Shown: piece after piece, positions 26,702 through 38,735 of the stretch
Numbering within the stretch: the first letter of the stretch is position 1
How the letters are laid out: every line of letters begins with the position of its first letter
Assembly: GCA_024291935.2 (NCBI GenBank)
Contig: CM044326.1
Span: 36,517,948-36,581,947 of the forward strand
Origin: Okapia johnstoni
Taxonomy: Eukaryota > Chordata > Mammalia > Artiodactyla > Giraffidae
DNA length: 64,000 bases
Direction of reading: 5' to 3'
Notes under the pieces: generated by a model
What the model was told of the DNA's origin: nothing
What the model saw: only the letters and a program-made list of their open reading frames with translations
Databases searched by the model: none
Program-made: the position numbers and the translations under genes

Positions 26702-27227
26702 GGTGGAGTGTTTGCCTCTCACCTGGGTGGGTGGGCAGTGAGGTGCCCGCGAGACACTGAGGATTCCCTAGTGGTCAGAAAGGACATGGCCCCTGACCCC
26801 CGTGCCTCCTTGGGCCCAGAAACATAAACCGAATGTGCCCCTATGTGTGTGCACACACGGCGGGAGACGGGCACAGGGCTGGGCCGACGCCGAGCAGGGA
26901 AGCCTGGGGGTGGAGGGGGGCTGTCTGAGCTGTAACTTCTGGCTTCACCTTTCTTTTAAAGTCGCTTATCTGACTGCTGCCAGGCAGCCCCCCAAGAATG
27001 GTGAGTGTCCACCTCTCAGAGCGTTGTGTACCGCAAGACAGACAGTAAAGACAGTATTTGTTGAATTTCTAGTCCTAACCTATTCAACTCTTTTCGGAGT
27101 CAATGAATATTTTTTGAGTGAACAAATGATTGACAGTCAGAAATGTAGATTGATTATGACTAAATTTGATTCATGGCTGATTGCCCCTCTTCAGGGAATA
27201 CAAATGGTAACCAATAAAGGTTTTTAA

Positions 27228-29960
27228 CAGGCATATCCTTTTCAGTGTTTCAGTAGGTTTCAGTGTAATCTAAACTGGATGTAGGTTATAGATTTCAGTG
27301 TTTCAATTAAAAAAAAAAATTCTTCCATTGTAAAGTAATTTTATAAATTTATTGAACAGTGTTGATGTTTCCCCACTAATCTTGTTTTCTTAATTAAAAT
27401 TTTTTATTTTAGGGTAATACATATTTGCTGTAGAAATTAAATATATATATATAAAGCAAAAAGCAAGCAGTTTAAATTTAATGTGTATTGATTACTTACT
27501 TGATTGTATTGAGTGAATTCAGAGAACTTTATGATGAAAAATTCCCTAAAGAGTTGGATGTAATCTGTATTTAAAAATAAAAGTCTTAAAAATTGATTTT
27601 TTTTCCCTCAAGAGCCAAATGTATGAACCAAGCATGCTTTGATTCTGATTTATGGTCATCAAAACTAAATTCTAGATTCAATAGATATTTTGCAATTTGT
27701 CATTCTGTTAAATTGTGTTATATCCACTTAGAAAATGAAATATGAGCAGGAGGGTTGACGGACCTACTAGAAATCGCTGCCTGACACGCTGCTTCTAATT
27801 AGCCTGCTTTTGGAGCTAGAAGGGGAAACCTCAGTGTTCTAAGTGTAAATTTTCCTTCTTCTCCTCTTCTGTCCCCTGCCTTTTAGTATGTATGCCAAAT
27901 ACAACCTATGACGTATTATAGTTGGAAAGTTCTAATTGCATGCTGCTATAGTTTTTAATCAGAGCAAATTAAGTACAATTTCTAAATTGTATTTTGTCAT
28001 TCCTGATACTGTAGAGCCGTTAATAAGTCGCTGAACTACTGTATATATTTTTCAAATTAACAATTGATTATATATTATAGCAGGCTATAAATTTTTTAAA
28101 ATACAGTATTTAGGAGTCTGTTTTTTTGAACTGTGCTACTTTCCTTTTAATATATTTAAATGCCTCATGGAAGGTGATTATTAAATGTATTCAACTCAGT
28201 TTCCATATAAAAACTGGTCAGGGTTAGAGATGAGTATTTTTTAGAAAAGTAAAGATCTAATTTTGAGAAGTATTTATGTCCTAGAGACCATTTGTGTGTT
28301 TTAATCCTTTTTTTTTTTAATTTCCTTAGAGAATGTTGAATCTTTCTTCCAGATAAATGTTTTTTTTTTTAAAGAATTGTTTTAGGAAATACCTCTCCGT
28401 GTATTTCTGAAAGTGCTTATCTTTATTTTTGAAATGTTTACTGTCAAATGTTAAAAACAAAAAACAACTTTAACTCGAATGTATTTTGTTTCATGTGCAG
28501 AGCTGTTTCAGAGCCGTTTCACATACTAGATGCTTTTGAATTAGGAATTCACATAATAATGAATTCTGCTTATTTTGCTTCTCGGCGAAGGTTTGTTGTG
28601 TGAGCTTAAAATAAGACTGCAGCTGATTCATGCAGCACATATTAACTGTTTATTTAGTTTAAGTACATGACTGTATCTTCCATTTCTGATCAACCTGAGG
28701 AATTTGCATGCTACACAGCAGCTATCTTCTTTTATACTTTATTAAATATCTGTCAATTATAAATATCAAGGTTTTACATTAATGTCAAGATAGTACATCA
28801 AAAATTCATGGAATATGTGACTTTTTCCAAGGGTATTTAATACTTAATGCATTTGTGTCATTTTTCTTTCTAGAGATATTGACAGGTTTTATTAAGTGTT
28901 TGTTAGGGAGATTTCATTTTTATCAAGGGACTATAAAGAGAAGCTGCATGCTAAATCAATTTTTTAAAGCCAGAATATTGTTCATTTTTTTCATATTCAA
29001 ACTCTTGTAATCCACAGGTTTTATTTAAATTTCTTCTTGGTTTATTTTTGTTTTATGTGAGTGATAGTTCAAGACAGAACTTTAATAAGGATGAAATATG
29101 CTGACTGTAGTGGTTTTTAATTTCCTTAAGCATAGCTACCAGACCCATGCAATATGGTAAATTCTTCAAAATGTCATACTTACATATTTAGCAATATTAC
29201 TTCTTTTTATTGAAGCCAAACAAACGATTTTAGATATTAATCTTTCCAAAACACAGTGATTATTTTGTACTAGGTACAGTATTATTGTGTCTCATCTGGA
29301 ATGCCTCCTCCGATAGAAGAGGGACTGGGGAGAGCTTCCCTGGGCTGCTGGGCTTGACATAAGAAAACAAGAATCCTCTTTTAAAAGTGAGCTCTGCAGG
29401 GCTTCAGGTCTGATCATGAGCTGCAGCAACTGTTCATATCTCAACTTCAAATATTTATAATGCATAAGAAAGTGAAAATATCAGTTACTTAAAAAATCTG
29501 CAGAAAATCTATGGCTGGTTTCTAAACTGTTTATGGGGTCCCTGTTGTCCATGCCAGACAGCCCCTCACCATCCAGTGTATAGGTAGGTACATCCTGGAA
29601 ACAGCTATCTCAACTTAATTAGCCACATTTTCTGCTTTCATTTAGATTTCTGTTTTTAAGGTACATGTTAGGACTGTCTTCTACTGGAGATAAACAAAAC
29701 CCTTATAGGATTTTGCTCTATAAAGTGAGGAATGTTCAGTTATCCTCCCCATAAACTATAAGCATAATAAGTTTCATCCAAGAACATTTTCAGGAACTTG
29801 CAAGTAACTTCAGATTAATAGTGTAATTTTTGGAAGATGTATTTTTAAACCTTGAGACTTAATGTGTTAAAAAAAGAATCTGTCCAGAGTTTAAACAGTG
29901 TCTGGAATAGACACATTTCTTATTGTTTATTTTTTCGGGGTATGTGAAAATACTTATCAG
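27228..29960. other. AT-rich, repeat-poor intronic block
   Basis: About 2.7 kb without any recognisable SINE or LINE and with long T runs. No splice-flanked open frame was identified. Confidence 0.6.
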
Positions 29961-29961
29961 T

Positions 29962-30445
29962 TCCGTTCAGTCGCTCAGTTGTGTCCGACTCTTTGCGACC
30001 CCATGAATCGCAGCACACCAGGCCTCCCTGTCCATCACCAACTCCCAGAGTTTATCCAAACCCATGTGCATCGAGTCAGTGATGCCATCCAACCATCTCA
30101 TCCTCTGTTGTCCCCTTCTCCTCCTGCCCTCAATCTTTCCCAGCATCAGGGGCTTTTCCAGTGAGTCAGTTCTTTGCATCAGGTGGCCAAAGTATTGGAG
30201 TTTCAGCTTCGGCATCAGCCCTTCCAGTGGATATTCAGGGTTGATTTCCTTTAGGATGGACTGGTTGGATCTCCTTTCAGTCCAAGGGACTCTCGAGTCT
30301 TCTCCAACACCACAGTTCAAAAGCATCAATTCTTCGGCGCTCAGCTTTCTTCACTGTCCAACTCTCACATCCATACATGATTACTGGAAAAACCGTAGCC
30401 TTGACTAGATGGACCTTTGTTGGCAAAGTAATGTCTCTGCTTTTA
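29962..30445 (-). mobile_element. BovB-derived ART2A element
   Basis: Starts gttcagtcgctcagttgtgt and ends near ggcaaagtaatgtctctgct. The minus strand at 29967-30329 keeps an open frame containing [28 protein letters not shown] and [11 protein letters not shown], the C-terminal end of the BovB RTE reverse-transcriptase frame. This is an inactive 3' piece of a non-LTR retrotransposon. Confidence 0.9.
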
Positions 30446-30720
30446 AGTATGTTATATGTAAAGTTAAATGCTTTTCACCCATGCAAATCATTTCAATATT
30501 TGAATGTTTCAAGATCCTTTTAAAACTATTATATAATAATCTAAAGGGGCAGGTTAGATTTTTTTTTTTTTTTTTACAAAGCAAATTTCTCTTGAGTAAA
30601 GCTGAGCTAGTAGCCACCTGGATAAACCCAGTTTGGGTTTAGGATAAGTTGCTCTGAAGGCCTCACACGCTGGGAAATACTGTTAATTCAAGAACCCTGC
30701 AGCTCTATTGTATTCCACCA

Positions 30721-30747
30721 TGACACCAGTAGGTGGCGCTGGTGTCA
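30721..30747 (+). promoter_or_regulatory. Candidate CTCF binding site (motif on + strand) within an inverted repeat
   Basis: CCAGTAGGTGGCGCT at 30726-30740 fits the CTCF consensus CCASYAGRKGGCRSY at all 15 positions. The core lies in a perfect inverted repeat, tgacaccag (30721-30729) and ctggtgtca (30739-30747). Binding is inferred from the motif only. Confidence 0.6.
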
Positions 30748-32084
30748 CAGTAGTGAGAGCCCCATTGAAACAGCAGTCACTTGCCTGTCTCTATAGCCTC
30801 AAATTCCGCTTCAGTGTAACTGTTAAGTGAATGTGTTTGGCAGAACATATATATTTTTTTAAACCAGAATTACGTACAGTGGGCACACCTTATTTTTTAA
30901 GCACATAAGAACAGCTGTTTCTAAGAGATTCTGCAAATATTACGTAACTCTACAGCCGAAATAATCTTCAAAATTAATCTACAGAAAGCATTTGCACATT
31001 TTTTTTCCCTTGAGTTTTCTTTACGACTTTGTCAGGACAGTGAACATGAACTTACATTTTTGGTAAGAAATGTATATAATAAATAGGAAGGGAGACATTT
31101 TTGAGAGTTAATTTTCCATCTTTTTGGTCCTTAGGGAGGTGGCCCTTGTTTGAAGAGTTTTCATAGAGTCCAAAGCTATTTAAAGATGTTTGAGTGTCTG
31201 GAGCATTCTTCCTCAAGTCATTGTGACATTCAGCGTTCTAATTTTGAAAACTGTCACCTTTCTCCAATAAGTCAAACTTTTTGAGGGGGAGGGGTCAAAT
31301 TTTTAATACTTAGGGGTTTTAGCATTGGAATTTACCAACTTTCAAAATACTGTAGTGCATTCCCCAGTTTAAATGAACTTAAAATATTTTAAAATAACAA
31401 AAGCAGCAATGCTTTCCCACCTCCTGGAGTTTGAGGAGAGGTGGGCTGTGCCACATTTCTAGTGGGTCAGACTGTGCGACACTTAATTTCATTACACAAC
31501 AGAATTTCCTTTCTTTAAAGTTTGGAAGCTTTTCTATGGTACTTATCACAGCTTGGGGTGTAGGGAAGTTCCTGTCTGCTGAATTTGCACTTTTATGAGG
31601 AAAGAACGCGAGCGCGTTGTGGTCAAGCTCCATAATTAAGTGGGAAGCGTCTTTAAGAGTCTTGGAGCACAGCCTCACATTGCATCTGTTCAAAGAAGAG
31701 GTGACGAGAAGCTTCTCCTCCCATCTTTGCTGTGCTTGACCATGGTATAGGGTTGTTTTTTTTTTTTTTTAACCAGAAACAGGATTGCCTAATCTTCCTA
31801 GTTAGAAAATGTAGCGAGAGAATGCCCCTGGGTGATAGGTTATTTTTATGTTAAATTGCATCTTCTTTAATTTCATTTTTATTATCACAATATTTACATA
31901 TTGTGTGACTGTATTTCCTTATGTTGACTCTTCTTCCAAAGGGTTAAAACTGGGTTGAGGGTTAGAGGGGAGAAGCAGGCACCTGGGAGCTAGCACCCAA
32001 TTGGCAGCCTCTTGTAATATATAATTTGCCCAAAATTGCACGCCGAGCACTAGCTTTTGTGAGCACTAGCTTTTGTTTTCTAAT

Positions 32085-32345
32085 TGATTTACGGTTTGAG
32101 CCACTTTTACCTCATCCCCCACTGTCCTGCCTACGGTGCCAGCGAGTACATTACAGTGAGCGATGATAAATTGCCGTGCACTTGTGATGCTAATGCGTCA
32201 AGAGTAAAAACTGCATACTACATGGGGCTTCATGCATTAACAGTGGTGTAGAGACAGTGCAGCCGATTGCATTGGTGTCTTAGAAATCACCATTTGTTCA
32301 TTTGATCACTTACTGCAATCTGTCTATCAGCCTGTAATGGAAACC
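32085..32345. promoter_or_regulatory. Candidate conserved noncoding element
   Basis: Repeat-free, moderate GC, no open frame of note, with homeodomain/POU-like words such as tgctaatgc and gcattaac. Conservation is judged from texture only and was not measured. Confidence 0.3.
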
Positions 32346-33179
32346 GAAGATTAAAATTATACTGTTACAGCTTTTAATTTCTTAATTGAGACAAAGTTTT
32401 TTAAGTGCTCGAAAGGTCTAAGGTGTGGTGGGGAGAGTGTTATGCAGCGAGAACCTGAGATGTTTAAAATTTTCTCCAATGTGTGAAATTTGGGATATTT
32501 TTATCATATGATCTTTTGTCTAGAGAAAAAAAGAGTAGTAAAGTTTAAATGTGCCGATCTCAATTTTATCTTCGTTATATTTGTAAAATTTAATTCATAA
32601 TTTACAGAACTGTATTTTTTCTGTATTTGAGCTGCATCTGCTGTGTGTGATTCATTTGCACATAACAAATTGATTTCCTTCTAAGTGATTTTAAGTCAGA
32701 GATTAATGAGAGAAGTTTCAGTTTGAGTACCTTTAATTGCTCATTTTACTGAGGTAAGAAGAGATTTGGACTCTTCGTAAAGGCCGTACAGCACAGTATG
32801 AGACAGGATGCGGAGGGAGGTGGGACCTGACTTAGGCCCTGGGTTTCTGTGTTGATCGGATACTCACCGTGTGGGTGTGCCTACCTTTTGTAAACTCAGT
32901 CCACCTTAAATTTCATTTCTGTGCCTTGTCTGTGGGCCCTGGTATCAGAATACAAGCAGCAGATTTATGGCGGCTGCTGGGCACAACAAATTAAGTTGAC
33001 AGTGATGTATGAGCGCATAATAGCACGATGAGCCCTCACTAGCGCGGCTGGACGCCTCCTGCTTCATTTGGCTCTTGTTAGGATCCGTTAGGCAGCTAAA
33101 TAATGAAATTCTGCTGACTGATTTCTGTCTTCCCTTTTTCTCTTTTCACCTCTGCTTTCTAAAACTTCCTCATTCCCAG

Positions 33180-33238
33180 ACCCATCCTCATGCCCACAAA
33201 CTGCCCTTGAAGGACTCCTTCACTTACGAGGACTACAG
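33180..33238 (+). CDS. SETD3: SETD3 coding exon 7 (residues ~226-244 plus 2 nt)
   Basis: A 59-nt exon between the acceptor cattcccag and the donor gttggt. It reads THPHAHKLPLKDSFTYEDY, and its last two bases (ag) complete an Arg codon with the next exon. This is the stretch of the SET domain just before the RWAVSSVMTRQN segment. The recalled human sequence has Asn where this one has His at residue 231. The exon length is not a multiple of three, so skipping it would shift the frame. The donor is weak at +3 (t instead of a purine), and a long G run lies about 20 bases downstream. The preceding exon is not in the window. Confidence 0.96.
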
Positions 33239-34098
33239 GTTGGTGTGTGGGAGGGTGATGGGGGGGGGGGCTGTGTATGTGCACGAGGCATGTGTTGGAG
33301 GGTGGTTCCTGAGTGAATTTGGGGTCGCAGAAGTGCGAAGAGCTTTGGTAAGAAGTGATTTGCATCACCATTTAAAGCCTTTTAAAAAAAAAGTCCCAAG
33401 TTACCCCGGACAGCTGGGGTAAGTAGCCGCGTCTCCATAGCCATGCGGGAATTTCCACTAACCTGTATTGGTGGGGATTAGTTGTTGTAGCCAAGTGCTG
33501 CCTGAGATTAACATTAGTGTGGGGTGGTCGTAGGGATCTTTTTTCTTTCTAAGTAGACTGTTTTAGTGCTTTGAAGTAGGGACTTATTTTTTTTTTTTTT
33601 AAACAGAAAGATTCAGTGTAGTTCACAGCATAATAAAAAATAGCATCCCACATTTTGAAGCATTCTTAGAGGATTTCTGATCAGAAAGGAGTTATATTGC
33701 TTGCTTTTCACTGAGGCTCAAAGTAGGAACAGAGTCAGCGTTTGTGTGAAAGAGGCGTGAGGTCTCTGTGGCCACCCAGCTCGGGACCTGCAGAGGACTG
33801 GCCAGCTCTGGTCTCAGCCAGCCCTCCTTCCATGCCACTTTCTCCCCCAAGAACACCCCCCACCCTTAACTGCTCACTCCTTGATTGCCCCTGGCTTCCT
33901 TTCCTTGCATACCTGTCCCCTCCCCCACAACTCTAAAAGTAAATTTTAAATGACGATGAAGGTGGCCACTTGTCACCTTTGCGACTTAGCAAAGAATTTT
34001 GAGAAGTCAGGCACACCTCGATTTTGGTTGAACTGTGACTGCGCTGGGCTCTCCGATGTTCCAGCCCTAATCAGCCTCTTTCCTTCGGATTGTTACAG
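33239..34098 (+). other. SETD3: SETD3 intron 7 (860 bp)
   Basis: It starts gttggtgtgtggg, with a G-rich stretch including a run of about 11 G near 33260-33270, and ends tgttacag. No SINE is recognised. A T-rich run followed by A-rich DNA lies at 33588-33610. Confidence 0.9.
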
Positions 34099-34213
34099 GT
34101 GGGCGGTCTCTTCCGTTATGACTCGACAAAACCAGATTCCCACGGAGGACGGCTCCCGAGTGACCCTGGCGCTTATCCCCCTGTGGGACATGTGCAACCA
34201 CACCAGTGGCCTG
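34099..34213 (+). CDS. SETD3: SETD3 coding exon 8, SAM- and actin-His-binding segment
   Basis: A 115-nt exon, acceptor ttgttacag, donor gtgagc. With the two bases from the previous exon it begins with Arg-Trp. In human numbering it holds Arg254 and the SAM-contacting run DMCNH (275-279), plus Asn256 and Trp274, which line the pocket for actin His73; all are present. This is the SETD3 version of the conserved NH motif of SET enzymes. Residue 281 is Ser here, whereas I recall Asn in human, next to but outside the catalytic run. Exons 7 and 8 together make 58 whole codons, so the exon 8-9 junction is in phase 0. The reading frame stays open 53 codons into intron 8, to a stop at 34373-34375. Confidence 0.97.
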
Positions 34214-37207
34214 GTGAGCACCTACCTCCCGGGTTGTCTGTCTCAGGTCACTCTCCCCACCGCCCCTCCTGGGTCCTGTGTAGTCGGGACGGGGTGGTCT
34301 CCCCGACCTCCCCTCCCAGAGGAGCAAATGGAACCAAACCTGCCACCTGCCCTGCCCACGTCAAGTAGAGGCTGAGGGTTTTCTCCCTGTGTTTATTACT
34401 TAATCCTAAAAATGGGAGTCTTCTGTCACTTTCAGAAGCCACAATGAACAGCATTTATGTGCTAAGCATAGACATACATTTTCTTATCTAAGGACCACAG
34501 ACTAAACCAAAGTTTCTTTTTCCTGATTCTTTTAAAAATACTGATTTATTAAAAAAAAAAAAAAGAAACCTATCTCCTTCCTACTTTTTCCTTCTGTGTT
34601 GCTGGTTTTCTCTCCTTGCTAACTGATTTCCAGTTCCTTAAGCTTCTCTGATTCTCTTCTGTCCCCTGCCCCACTCCTTCACCTGATAGGCGGACACGGC
34701 CTCAGCCCCCTCAATTAACCTGCTTTTTGTTCAGGAGCTGGTCCTGGTGGCCCTGGCGGCGGGGTGGGGGAGGTGCACTAGGACTCGGATACAGGAGTCC
34801 ATTGGCATCAGCTGACGCTAAGGAGGCAGGGAGATGCTGCGATGACGGTTAGTCAGGATGCACAGAGGAGCCTGCCTCTGTGGCTCAGCGTGCTTTCGAC
34901 CATGAGCCACCGAAGAGAGTGCTGTTCTGCGGAGATGGCGTCCAAGAGAGGTTTCCTGAAATCAGTGTCGAAAAGATAGTCAACTTCAGGATGTTTTGAA
35001 CTTACACATTATAATCGTATGCTGGTTTGGTTAGTTTTTTGTTCATCTTTTCTCAATGTCAGCTTTCATTGTTATTATTGGCAATATTATAAATAGATTA
35101 GAAAAATGCTGTGAGTATTTTACATGTAATTCCACAAAATGGCCAGAACACATGTAACATTTGCCAAACACTTAAGATAGAACACCCTAGTGCTAATCTG
35201 GGAAGGTCTAGCACCCAGTACACTCTTAAACTGTAGAGAAGAAATAACTAGACTTTTTAAATTGTACTTTCACCTTGATTAAAATATGCTTAATTAGCCA
35301 TTTTGAGGTGTTCTTAGCATATTTTATCATTTATTTTCATTAATAAATAAAATTTTACATTTTGTTCTTTTTCTTTCAGAGCTGTTTTGAACTGATTATC
35401 ATATTGAAGTTTTAAAAATTTTCACATAGCTTTTAATATTTGGCGGTAGCATTTTTCTCTTTTTTTCTTTTGGATTAGGACGTTGGTTCCCAGACTTGAT
35501 TGATTGTTGGGGTTTATTCTTTTCTTTCTAAAATGTAAAAAGCACACAGTTTATTGTAAACAAACAAAACCTGTGAAACAAAACAGAAGCCTCTGCAAGG
35601 TAGAGTTCCCCAGCAGTCCCGGGCCCCACGGCCTGTTCCCTTGGTGCCTCCTGGGCAGCCGGCCACTGGCTTTCTGAGACTCTCCATGCATTTGCCCCTT
35701 CACACACTCACACACAGACTGGGTTTATGTTGCTTTCATGTACACTACTCACATTTTCCCCCTAAAAGTTAAAAAAGAAGAAGTTTTATCTCGTAATAAA
35801 ATTACTGAATTGATGATGACTGCTCATGCTGTCTTTTTCTACACTATGCATCAAGTCTTGAGCCCACCACAGCCCAGGCAGGAACACTGCTGGCCTTGAG
35901 AAGGCTCACGTGAGATGTTAGTACTTTTCCTTCCAGTGATTACTTTCCCCACATACTTAACTCTTTCTGCTGTACCTCTGTTGGACTGTTTGCCATCGTA
36001 ATTGTAAGACTTCATGGGAAAGTCTGTCTGGGAGGATTTCAGAATCTATTTTAACACTGTGAAGTTGCATGTCATACATCTGAACAGTTAATCTCTTTTT
36101 AAAGTGAGGTATTTGAAATTAAGGCTCAGCTTTCAGACAGTAGATTTCTTCTCTATGTGTGTCTGTCCTGACAGCCGTTGTCTGTCTGATCTGATTGCCA
36201 CTGAGGGAGGAGACAGAAATTAGTAACCGGGCAACGCTGCGTGCTTCTGACAGTGTGCCCGCACCTGGTTACGAGGGAAGACATGGAAGAGTCAGGTTCT
36301 GTGACAGTGATTCCAAACCAGCAGCAGCGAGGAAGACCATGAGAAAGGAAGGGGCTGGCTGGGTGGCTGCCCCGGGCTGGCCGAAGCCTGGCACAGGCGC
36401 ACCACTCCCATCCACTGGGGGAGGCACACAGACACTTCTACAGGCATCGTGTTGAGCTGTATCTGAACTCTGTGTGTCTGGGTCAGGAGCGGGGGGCGCC
36501 AGTCTGCCCGCCCTTCCTTGAGGTCGGTCCATTTGTACAGAGAAGGCCGCTTCCCAGCCGTCTGGGGACCCTATACTCATGAGCGCAGGTGGAGCATGTT
36601 GGACAGTCAGCCCTTGGGTTTCAGTCGTGCCTCTGCCGGTCAGGATGAGAGGGCTTTGGGAGGTTCAGGCAGAACCAAGGGAGCTTCTTCCCCAAGGTCT
36701 TTCTGTTTGAGTGTTGAGAAGTCTGAAACACTTAGATGCGCATCAGGCTTCAGTCTCAAGGTGGAAGCCCAGGTGTTTGCAGTGGCAGACAAAGCGCCTG
36801 CTCGGCCTGTGACCTCGGAACCCCCACACGCCCCCCGCGGGGCCTCTGCACTGACTGTCCTGCTGCCTCCTGAGGCCAAATTTCTTTATCAAGTGTTTAA
36901 GCTGTTTTGTGAGTGAAAATGAGCTGGAACACCTGGCTTCATGACGTCCTCGTCGCTTCCCTGTTTCTCACTGGTCTTTGCAGATCAGAAGTGTGCGGAC
37001 TTCTCGGTATGTGGCTATCAGCCGTTGGTTCTAGGGATGCTGGGTTTAGAGAGCAGTGTTGTCTGGCCTGCCATTCCCTAGACTCAGAAGTAATCTTCTG
37101 AGCTGTTGACACCTTTGTTAGGAAATAGCACGTGAAGCTGTCTTGAATTCTGATTCTCTGGGATGAAATGAGGAGATCAAACTTATTAATGAGCATTTAC
37201 AGACACT

Positions 37208-37425
37208 CAAGGGCTTCCCTGGTGACTCGGTAGGTAAAGAATCCACCTGCCAACACAGGAGATGCAGGTTCAGTCCCTGGGTTGGGAAGATCCCCTGGAG
37301 AAGGAAATGGCATCCCACTCCAGTATTATTGCCTGGGAAATCCCATGGACAGAGGAACCTGGCGGGCTACAGTCCACAGGGCCATGAAGAGTCGGACGCG
37401 AAGGAAGTGACTGAGTTTACACGCG
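37208..37425 (+). mobile_element. Bov-tA SINE
   Basis: gggcttccctggtgactcgg … gttcagtccctgggttggga … BovA body ending gagtcggacgcgaaggaagt. In SETD3 intron 8. Confidence 0.92.
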
Positions 37426-38392
37426 CAGACCCTCTTAACATATGGGGGGGCTGCCCTGAGGGACTGTATTCTTCCCCTGCCGGAGGTTGCTTTGTCAGGC
37501 AGATGTTGTCAAGGGCAGGGGCAGTGTCGGGTGTTAGGCACGGTGAGCCAAGCTACAGGCCCAGAGGTGGAAAGGGTTCGGCTTCAGGTCTGGCTGGCAG
37601 AGGCAGGTACATAGATAAATGCCCTGGTGTGGGGTGGGAGGGGCTTTGGGGGACATGGAGGGAAGGTGGGATGAGGGGAGACCTCCAGAGAGGCCAGAGC
37701 TCAGGCTGAACAGGAGCTGAAGGCAGTTGCAAGCACGAGGGAATGGGGACAGTGGCCAGAGTGGCAGGTCCAGAGGCCGTAAGGAGGCGCAGGGCTCCTT
37801 GAAAACTGGCCTTGCTCCAGAATTTGGATTTTTTTTTTCTGAAGGCAAAGGAAAGTGCCACTGAAAGGTTGTAAACAAGAAGTCAACAATGTATATCCCC
37901 AGGGATGCAGGAGGGACAGTGCAGGAATTTGAGACCTGTTGGGAGGGTTTTGCACATGATAAGCCAGGCAAGAACAAGCAGTGGGATGACTGGCCAGATG
38001 GAATCCAGGGGGCAACCTGGAAGGTGGCACGCTGACCAGCTGAGGCCCAGAGAATGAAGTGGGAGTGTAAGCGCCAGGACTGCAGTGTTGCCTCTCCACC
38101 CCCAGGACAGGAGCGCTGAGAGATGCAGGTTTTCCATGTAGTCAGTGATTGGGGAGCTTAGAAACTCACAGTATAGCCTTCAGCATAAAGAAAGTGAATC
38201 GGATGCACCTAAGTTGTTCTGTTTTTCTTTTGTTTGTCTGAACCTTTGAATTTCTCTGGTTTTAGAGTAAAGTATGTATATAATTTGGAAACAGGATTTT
38301 CGTTGCTCCCTGATTCTTGATCCAGTAGATGACTCACATTGGGTTCTTAGTGGCCAGATAGGAGGAAAAGATGCTATCTGCAAGTCAGTTAC

Positions 38393-38608
38393 AGGCTTCC
38401 CTGGTGGTTCAGACGGTAAAGCATCTGCCTACAATGTGGGAGACCCAGGTTTGATCCCTGGGTTGGGAAGATCCTCTGGAGAAGGAAATGGCAACCTCCT
38501 CCAGTACTCTTGCCTGGAAATTCCCATGGATGGAGGAGCCTGTAGGCTACAGTCCATGGGGTCGCAAAGAGTTGGACAAGACTGAGCGACTTCACTTTCA
38601 CTTTCACA
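38393..38608 (+). mobile_element. Bov-tA SINE
   Basis: ggcttccctggtggttcaga … gtttgatccctgggttggga … and the tail cttcactttcactttcac. In SETD3 intron 8, 127 bp before a trimeric BOV-A2. Confidence 0.93.
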
Positions 38609-38735
38609 GTTCTCCTGGGATCCTGCTTCATCCTTGGGGAGCGGTTGTCCTGTGTTGTGGGGTTGAAGGTGGATGGGCTCAAAGGCAGTAACTATGGAAC
38701 GAATAATTGTATTTGGTTGAGACCAGCAAGGGATA

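Larger units (their letters stand above)
1..33179 (+). other. SETD3: SETD3 intron 6 (partial, 3' 33 kb)
   Basis: There is no exon I can recognise. I looked for the residues that should precede exon 7 (QAIHDVFSQYKNTARQYAYFYKVIQ region in short pieces) and saw nothing matching. 1-5823, 8188-13480 and most of 18000-24370 are largely unique or too diverged to classify, apart from short MIR/L2 pieces. Open frames here, including long ones at 1419-1967 and 6355-6868, overlap on both strands and show no known domain. Confidence 0.85.

Noticed and set aside
29967..30329. 120-codon reverse-transcriptase-like frame as a gene
   Set aside because: It is the 3' end of a BovB-derived element lacking the catalytic domain; not a functional gene.
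1..33179. Search for SETD3 exons 1-6
   Set aside because: No segment resembling residues 1-225 with splice sites was found; these exons are taken to lie upstream of the window.
34549..34564. Possible intronic poly(A) site (ATTAAA followed by A run)
   Set aside because: The A tract is genomic, a typical source of false priming, and no downstream element or terminal exon is evident.
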